The notes beneath the pieces were generated by a model. That model was not told the DNA's origin. It worked only from the letters and a program-made list of their open reading frames with translations, and made no database searches. DNA of 64,000 nucleotides from NCBI GenBank assembly GCA_018398585.1, contig JAGTTD010000009.1, forward strand, positions 14,575,193 to 14,639,192, written 5' to 3'. The DNA comes from Simmondsia chinensis (Eukaryota > Streptophyta > Magnoliopsida > Caryophyllales > Simmondsiaceae). Positions 57,272 through 64,000 of the stretch are shown in pieces. A program made the translations under genes and the position numbers. Position 1 is the stretch's first letter. Every line of letters starts with the position of its first letter.

Positions 57272-58480
57272 AACCTCTGCCCACGTTGTCAGTGGTCTAC
57301 CTCTTTAGGGTAACATTGGAGAGCAAGAAGAGGGGAATGTGGAAAAATTATGCTAAAGTATAATAAATGAAGCAAAGGAGGAGCTAAGTCAAGAGTGGGC
57401 AGAGGAGATTTTACTAATGGAGGGTGCAATACAATGTGATGTTCGAAGTCTTAAGGGAAGGAAGTTTGTGTTTGTCTTCTAGAAGGAGGAAGATAAAGAC
57501 ATGCTGTTTGAAAAACAAGTTTGGTGGTCTGAATATGGTTTCTGTAACTTTAGAAAATGGACAAAATTTGACAGGAACTTGAAGAGGTTAGCTTGGATCA
57601 CGTTCTATGGAGTACCTTTACAAGCTTGGTCATTAGAGAACTTCAGGAGGATAGCAGGAGAGTGGGGTAGAATCATCGCATTGGAATTCGAGTGCTGGCG
57701 ATTTTCAAATTTTGATGTTGGACGAGTATTGATTTAAACAAACTGATTAGAACGGTAAATGATGTCGTTGTTCTGATTGTAGGAAGCTCGCAGCACATTC
57801 TCCATGCTTTTGAGGTTGGTCAAGTGGCATATGAAAAATTCTTAGATTGGAAGATTTCAGCAACAGAGAATAAAACCCGAGAGTCTTCGAAGGAAAATGG
57901 AGAAGATTTGGCCATGGAGCCCCCAAAGACGATAGGGTCAATAATAACTCGCCGGTGGTGGAATCATATGAAGAACCCGTGCTAGGTGTTGTTGGGGAAG
58001 TTGAAGTGGTGAAGGAAATCCAAGAGTTAGAGCTTGGCAAAGCTGAGAATATGAGGAATAACGTTACTGAAAAGTAGGAGAGCTCAAGTGGGACATTCCC
58101 CCCGGAGTTTGTAAATCTCTTCGAAGTCAAAGTTCACGAAGTTAATGCGCTAATGACTTTAATAATTCCGTAGTCTGAAGGGGAAAGCTCGACAAAGGAG
58201 CCTAGAGAGGATTAGTTGGTCCAATTGGATGACACTAGCCACACTTTTCCACCCCGGTTTGTGAATCTCTTTAAAGTTGTAATTTAGAAGGAAGTGAAGG
58301 CTCCTTCTTTAGAAAATTAAATGGCCATCCTGAAGGCAACCTCGAGCAATAGAGCTCAATTGAAGAAAGGCATGGATGATTTGATCTTATTGAGGTTGGT
58401 AAGGTAGCATCCAAAGTGTTGAAGGTAGAGCCTAGGTTTGTTCGGAGATGGAAGGAGGCCATTATCATATTGCATCATTT
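57272..58480 (+). pseudogene. LINE ORF1, DUF4283-like part (right of copia-2)
   Basis: The frame at 57501-57737 reads WWSEYGFCNFRKWTKFDRNL, RLAWITFYGVPLQAWSLENF and RRIAGEWGRIIALEFECWRF. This is the DUF4283 domain pattern (W-x-x-x-x-G-V-P-L-x-x-W) of plant L1-type ORF1 proteins. After a stop, LIRTVNDVVVLIVGSSQHIL continues it. Two similar segments, FPPEFVNLFEVK and FPPRFVNLFKVV, follow near 58105 and 58250. There is no endonuclease or reverse-transcriptase (ORF2) sequence. Confidence 0.75.
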
Positions 58481-59080
58481 CTAAAACTGAACAAATTTGC
58501 CTACCTAGCGAGAAGGATAGGGAAACGTGGGAAGGATAGTGCCCTAACAGAACAAGTTCAACGCGCTAAACAATTTTGAAAAATGGGGATAACACTAGGT
58601 TTAAGCTACAACGGCCCAGAAAGTGACATGATTAATACATTATGTGCCATTGAAGCTGAATCACATGGAAATCCCCAATGAATGAAAAAGAGGAATCGTA
58701 GTGTAGTCCCACTCTAATAGCCTAATAATATCGGATTGATTGAAGAAGTTGTCGTTTGACTAGGCCCATTTTGACACTAGGATTTTTCTTTGGAAGGATT
58801 GGCTGCTGGGTGGAGAGGTGCTATTTTTCTATAGGCATATTTGGTGATGAGGTCTTTCAGTGTGGCTTTTGTTTGATGTTTGTTTTCACTGGTTAAGGTA
58901 ACGGATGTTAATCTATATCTTGAGATGTGACTGTAGGTAGATTTTGATATTTTTATTTTTTGTTCTACTTTTGTTTTTGATCTCTATCCATCTATGTGTG
59001 GTCTCGGGTTCACCTTTGTGGGATGTAGAATTTTGTATCGCAATTGTTTCGCCAATTATTAAAAAATTAAAATATCGGTA
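58481..59080 (+). mobile_element. LINE 3' region without ORF2
   Basis: This part joins ORF1 to a 3' end of the kind GTGTGGTCTCGGGTTCACC and GTATCGCAATTGTTTCGCC, then an A-rich tail (about 59060-59080). The tail resembles the short LINE tail at 59150-59250. ORF2 is absent, so this copy is internally deleted or belongs to an ORF1-only non-autonomous family. Confidence 0.6.
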
Positions 59081-59149
59081 GTTTTTAAATTACAATTGGC
59101 CAGAAATTTGACTGTTGGCAGATAGTAAATTGCAATTGCATCATGTTTT

Positions 59150-59250
59150 GCTTTTTCTTTTCTCACTTTTGTGGACTTTCACAGACTCAACTTCGGTGGG
59201 ATCGTAACCTTTGTACTGAGAGTCTTTCTCTCTAATTATAAAAAAAAATT
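59150..59250 (+). mobile_element. Very short LINE 3'-tail insertion with 23-bp target duplication
   Basis: The flanks AAATTGCAATTGCATCATG (59127 onward) and AAATTGCAGTTACATCATA (59251 onward) match at 20 of 23 positions. The insert of about 100 bp ends in an A-rich tail and resembles the LINE end at 58990-59080 (GTGGGATCGTAACCTTTGTA). It is an extreme 5' truncation of a LINE. Confidence 0.72.
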
Positions 59251-59273
59251 AAATTGCAGTTACATCATATTTT

Positions 59274-60102
59274 CGTAACTCACTCTTCAATTTCGGTCAA
59301 AGCATTCAAGAAAGTATTTACATATAACTGATACTGAAATCGATTTTGAATAAAATTAATTTTGTCAATACATAACAACAGATGTATATAATTGCGGATA
59401 TTGAATAAAAATTTGGAAGACATAAATCGCTTCAACTATACCATATTTTAAAAAAATATTTTTTATTAAAATATTCAACAAACTACAATAGGTATTTAAA
59501 TTGATCTGTCATGTCAACTTTCTCTTAGGAATATGATGCCATCATATTGGAGTGAATCTTATTTATTAATATGAAGAAAATCGATGGGAAAAAAATTTCC
59601 TTGAAAGCCTTTTTATTATTGCTATAGTATAGTATTAAATATAACTAATCTAAAATTTATTATCAATAATATCTAATTGGTAAAATTCTTCTATATATTA
59701 TGAGAAGCGTCTCCTTCCTAAAATTTTGACAAGCGTCAAAGGAAGTAGAAAAAGAAAGAAAATCTTTGACCACACTATTAAAAACTTCATTCAAGGTGAT
59801 AAAACATACCATAACTTATAGAATATAACCTTATTTATTTAAAGTATAAATATCATCTGTACATCGAAAAAAAAATATAAAAGTAGTAATCTAGTTATGA
59901 ATTACTAGCAGAACCATATAAAAGTCCAATTGGGTTAAATGATCGAAAGAAAAGGTGAAATTTAAAACCGCAATGATTAATGTTGCTCCCACCAAACAAT
60001 ATTTTCGGGGCCCGACACTTTGCAGCCGATAAATATCTGGACCCCTATATAAAATAAACAAGTACTAATGTACATACATTTTGAATACTTGTCCTATAAC
60101 TA
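59274..60102. other. AT-rich DNA with one dispersed repeat copy
   Basis: No gene is seen. The segment 59455-59610 is the second copy of the dispersed hairpin repeat. Confidence 0.5.
59455..59610 (+). repeat. Dispersed repeat with a conserved central hairpin (second copy)
   Basis: It is inverted relative to 46745-46990. Its centre holds the near-perfect palindrome AATATGATGCCATCATATT. Flanking blocks such as TTATTTATTAATATGAAGA match the other copy. Confidence 0.5.
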
Positions 60103-61173
60103 AAGCTCCGTTTATTTTGGTAAAAAAGTAGAATTTAAGAATTAATTTTTCTTTGAAAAAAGATTTTTCTAGAAAATATAAAATCTAAATGAGGTTTTTC
60201 GTTGTTTGTTTTAAAGGAAAATTTAATTTCCGCATCGTGATGTCTTCTTGTATGTTTAAAAAAAATATTTTTCACAAATTATTTTACGTATTGTTATAGA
60301 ACAACATAAGTAATAGTACAACATGTATGAAAAGTAACAAAAAAATAAAATAAAATAACTATTAAAGTTCTATAAATTAGAAAAATTATTTCTTAGGTAT
60401 TATAAATTTCGGCATTTATCATTTAAATGTCCAGTCATTTTAATATATACAATGAGATAGCCTGAGATTAGAAATTTTATCACTTGCGTATACACTGTGT
60501 TAAAATCTGGGGAATTTTCATTAAAATTTGGCTATTTGCTTCCGAAAACTAATGTGATATAAACTGTGACTATATTATCAAAAGGTTGTCCATATTCTAA
60601 CAAAAATTACTTATATATTATCAAATAATGTGTTATGTTAGCATTTTCGGACAAAAAAAATTATCGCATTATGATACAGGACACATATAATTATTGTTTT
60701 ATTTAAAATCTACTAAATTTTGATAAAAGATACATAATTCGTGATAAATTTTTTAAACTTTAGGGTACATTATATATTATTGAAACTGCCTCATACCTAT
60801 GTAATAAATGCTAAAATATTTGGGCATCCAGATAATTTCCCTATATAATATTATACGGCAATTCAACTTGATTAAAATTTTGCAACTGTAACAAAGTAAT
60901 ATCCAAGTTGCTTTTAATTATTTGGTCCAATCCTTGTCCGATATTGTGATGTTAAACGTTTACAGTCCAGTCTGGTTTATTTCGATTCGATCTAGATTCG
61001 TATGATGATTACCTTGAAGGTTTTTGCCACTTAGAATCATGACTTCGCCCATTTTGAAAGAGAAGTCATTTTCCTCCATTTGAGGGATTTTTTGTAAGCA
61101 AAGCATGCGCCAAACAAGGGAAAAGGGAAAAACCCACGATTGTGGTTTTCCCCTTAAACAAATGGAGCCTAAA
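60103..61173. mobile_element. Candidate 1.07-kb terminal-inverted-repeat element
   Basis: The left end reads AAGCTCCGTTTATTTTGG and the right end, inverted, reads AGGCTCCATTTGTTTAAGG. The 8-bp flanks TATAACTA (60095-60102) and TATAAGTA (61174-61181) match at 7 of 8. GGCTCCGTTTGTTT-like ends are common in plant hAT- and Harbinger-type MITEs; an 8-bp duplication would favour hAT. The AT-rich interior has no frame. Confidence 0.5.
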
Positions 61174-61227
61174 TATAAGTAACCATTGAGAGTTTAAGTA
61201 TTCTTCAATTATATAGCTAGATTCACG

Positions 61228-61430
61228 TAGGTATGGCAATAGAGCAGATAAAACCTTTTATCTATGGGTACCTATTTTGTTTGGGATAGGTACAGATACA
61301 AGTTAGTGGGTAGCAGGTAGCGGGTACGAGACCCGTCCTAGGTATTAGGGTGGTTACGTGTATGTTATTGTACCCGCCCCATCCTACCTCATACCCGCCA
61401 TACTCATTCCAGTTTGTACTTTATTTATTT
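61228..61430. mobile_element. hAT-like MITE fragment
   Basis: The left end TAGGTATGGCAATAGAGC and the interior words GGGTACC, GGTAGCGGGTACGAGACCCG and TACCCGCCCCATCC match the style of hAT termini and subterminal regions. The right end is not clearly defined (possibly near 61412), and no target duplication was found. Confidence 0.45.
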
Positions 61431-61471
61431 AAAAATACGAAAAACATATATTTGAGTTAATTACTCAATTT

Positions 61472-62840
61472 TGTGTCAAACATTAGAGCAAATCTATTTA
61501 CACCCTAATTTTAACAAGGTTAGGACGACGCCGTTTTTGAGTAAAGTGCCACGTGGACAACACGAGAGGTTCTCCTCAAGGGGAGTTAGACCTTTGGATA
61601 CTACAATAGCGCTGTCTCAAGCCTAGTTCCTGGAAAACATTATTACCCTTGACAAGGGTATCAGCTACTCGAGGCTCAAGATGACTGAACGGTGAAATAA
61701 GTTCGAGCTAGAGGGGCTGCCAGGAAAGCTACAAGAATGGTAGTTTCCAAGCCTGATGAAGTTACTTGGAGTATAATTTCTGTTGCTTGGATATGAGGAA
61801 CGTAGAGCTTCTAGGGGGAACTTCTACTAAAATTACGGATGTCGGCATCAAGGATTTTCATCCAAAACTCAAGACACTTTGGTGAAGAATTAGCACACGA
61901 AGAAGTGGTTAGTGGCCAAAAGTGGGTGAAGTTGCCGTGAAATTGGAAGCAGCTTTTATTTCCTTTTTCTATAAATAAAGGATTCCGTGTCAGTCCAAAG
62001 CAGTACACATACACTCAAGACAAAACTTCTTCAAATTTTTTACCACACACTTGTGCTCTTTTCTTAGGAGTAGCATAACTTAGTTAGACATAGCGTAACA
62101 TAGATCTTTGCTGTACTTACCTCCCCAGTAATACAGTTCTCAGGTTTCAGGTATGACTTTCCAGTTTTAATTTGTTCTAAGAAATCGATAAGCTGAGATT
62201 TGAGGCTTTAGTTTATGGCTTTAACGGCCAAGGCTTTGACCCTTGATTGCGTTGGTCTTAACACTACTGTCACTGCTTGATAAGTCAGGTGAACTAAGGT
62301 TCGCGCCATTGATTAGGGCTTTGACTGCCAAAGTCCTAATTAAGTGACTTGAATCCGGCTCGCGCACCCTAATCTTGTCCGTCCTAAACTCATTCAGGTT
62401 ATTACAAGTCAAGGGTGCCAGGCTTGAAAACCAGATAGGCTTGAGTAAACTACTGAGCTCTTAGGTTTATCTCCACCCTAGTTCCCGACTTTTAAGTGTA
62501 TGAGAAAAGGTGTCAATGGGCCCTGCTCTATCACTATAATAACCACTTGAGTTAGGTGCATATCCTTTAATTTTTTGTCTAAAAAGGACGTAAAATCCAA
62601 AAAAAATACATAACAAAGTCTTCTTAATTAAAGCATAAGTAGAACTCATGGTATAACCGAAGTCAGATACACCAACATGCCACAACCTTTTCTCCAAAAA
62701 TGGTGAGTGGTTGAGGTCAAAGACGTGCTATTCTTAATTAGGCTCACTCCCTAGTCGCGGTGAGTCCCTTTGCACGTTTGTTTTGTTTTCACACTTACGG
62801 CAACCACATACACATCATTCAAAACAAAATAGAGCAAACA
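61472..62840 (+). repeat. 5' LTR of gypsy-2 (element continues past the window)
   Basis: I infer this LTR from its right end GAGCAAACA followed by a gypsy-like primer site, and from a TATA box at 61970-61978. The left border at TGTGTCAAACATTAG is the best TG start but cannot be checked because the partner LTR is outside the window. Confidence 0.5.
61970..61978 (+). promoter_or_regulatory. TATA box of gypsy-2 LTR
   Basis: TATAAATAA lies about 870 bp before the LTR end, in a stretch that changes from T-rich to leader-like. It is the probable LTR promoter. Confidence 0.45.
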
Positions 62841-62843
62841 CGC

Positions 62844-62863
62844 CTATTGGCAACCACAGTGGG
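62844..62863 (+). promoter_or_regulatory. Primer binding site of gypsy-2
   Basis: CTATTGGCAACCACAGTGGG lies four bases after the LTR end. It resembles the TTGGCGACCACAGTGGGA-type primer sites found after Tat-type gypsy LTRs. Confidence 0.5.
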
Positions 62864-62935
62864 AGGCTTGAAACGAGACTTCATCATCTTTAGCTCATTG
62901 TGGATTCCTAATACGTAATGACTGGTCATTTATCG

Positions 62936-63958
62936 ATGGTCAGAACTAGGAGGTCTAGTGCTCTCAAGCAAGAAGAACAAGAAGGCTTAGCCCTTATTAG
63001 GACTTTGCTTGTGCTCTCTAGAACAAAGTCCCATATCTCAAAGGGATAAAATGAGTCACGGCCATGGTAGCAAAAGCGGTGGTGATGATGACATCCCAAA
63101 AGATGAACGTATTAGGCTCGATGGCCATTCTCACAAGAGTTTCATGGTTATGCTTAAGCGCTGTTTAGAGTTTGTGGACCAGAGGGTTCAACAAACAATG
63201 AGAGAGCCTTAAAGAGGCAACGTGAAGAAACAGAACAGAATCTTGCAGCTCAACGTGAAAACTCTGCCGCTATAAGAGCCGTGATTAATGATGTCGGAAC
63301 CTTTATAAGCGAAAGGCTACACAAAGAGATTGATAGAGTCTTGGTGGAAATGAATTCGACCTTGTCCTCTATTGCTACCCTTATCGCTAAGGCCGTGGCT
63401 AGGAAGACAGTGGTTGAAGTCGAGCCTATTTTGGTTAGACAAGCTAAGACTCACAATGACTTGGTCCAAGCTGTTAGGGAGGATATCAGGAAACTAAGGC
63501 CTGCACCCACTCCATTAGTGCCATCTGGTTACCCCTGTGAGACCCCTTCGAGCTTGCCATAGACAGCCACTCAGGTCGACTATATGGTCCCTGAGAGAAT
63601 GGAAAACTCGTATGTGGCTAACCCATGTGTTATATGCTTGGAGTCCAGCCATAGAAGAGAAAGCATGCCTCAAGAAGTTGCACGCCCTTTCAATCAGAAT
63701 TTTTCTTTGATCACTAGAGACCTCAATCCTGCTGCGCCGTTGGTACCTGTCCTTAAGGAAGGGAGGTACAACCGTTCTCACCCTCCTCAAGCAGTGAAGG
63801 TTACCTTGAGGCCCACTCACGACCTTGAGATGGGAGTGCAAGGTCAGGTCCCTGTTATAGGGAACCAGACTTCTCATTCTAAAGCTCTTCACGCTTACCA
63901 TATTGGGGGGCAAATTAATAACCCACATCCTCAAGATCACAACTTGAGGGTAGATTAA
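62936..63958 (+). pseudogene. gypsy-2 gag-like region, decayed
   Basis: The likely start is the ATG at 62936 (MVRTRRSSALKQEEQEGLAL), stopped at 63049. Other frames continue it: MSHGHGSKSGGDDDIPKDER and FMVMLKRCLEFVDQRVQ (63009-63212), a helical region with RLHKEIDRVLVEMNSTLSSI (63281-63562), and RMENSYVANPCVICLESSHR (63584-63958). The position after the primer site and the helical, charged composition fit a Tat-type Gag N-terminus. No zinc knuckle or pol domain lies within the window, so the family call is tentative. The minus-strand frame at 63515-63976 is a shadow. Confidence 0.45.
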
Positions 63959-64000
63959 ACAAGGATGAACCAACAACCTATAAGTACCAGTGTGCCTCTA

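Noticed and set aside
1..64000. Integrated plant pararetrovirus
   Set aside because: All reverse-transcriptase pieces belong to copia or gypsy elements with LTRs or their usual neighbours. No movement-protein or pararetroviral coat motif was seen.

Overview
The window is plant nuclear DNA, from a flowering plant and probably a eudicot; the species cannot be told from the sequence. The evidence is a dense pile of plant-type transposable elements: Ty1/copia, Ty3/gypsy of the Athila and Tat kinds, a LARD-like element, a TRIM, hAT, CACTA, L1-type LINE pieces and SINEs. I found no intact host gene, no tRNA gene and no functional rRNA gene. Almost every long reading frame is a piece of a decayed transposon protein, mostly broken by stops or frameshifts.

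Bases 1-45852 are best read as one nested stack. The outer layer is an old copia element (copia-3, + strand). Its own sequence lies at 23431-26364, 36132-37383, 43867-44729 and 45778-45852. A hAT transposon (- strand) sits in its 5' LTR. The hAT is split by an Athila-type gypsy at 9730-21011 (target duplication TATAT) and is cut on its left by the 3' LTR of another gypsy (305-1659 plus 9119-9191). That LTR carries copia-1 (1660-9118, duplication GGATC). Inside copia-3 lie a coding-poor Tat-type LARD (26365-36131) holding a 2.4-kb small LTR element (29897-32319), a 6.5-kb non-autonomous CACTA element (37384-43866) holding two 5S-rRNA-derived SINEs, and a TRIM (44730-45777).

The right part (45853-64000) holds a truncated SINE, AT-rich DNA, a hAT-type MITE (47184-47371) and an L1-type LINE ORF1 region (47640-47919 and 57272-59080). 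The LINE is split by copia-2 (47920-57271, duplication AACCT). After it come a tiny LINE tail, a 1.07-kb terminal-inverted-repeat element, a hAT-like fragment, and the 5' LTR, primer site and decayed gag of a further gypsy element that runs off the window.

The most notable signals are: a SINE family whose head is 5S rRNA and whose tail resembles TS-type plant SINEs; a copia family whose LTR end has moved about 230 bp past an old primer-site-like sequence; an LTR that carries a stray reverse-transcriptase segment; and a LARD interior built largely from four unrelated tandem arrays. Element borders rest on LTR ends, primer sites, polypurine tracts and target duplications read by eye. Family names rest on recognised protein motifs and have not been checked by a search.
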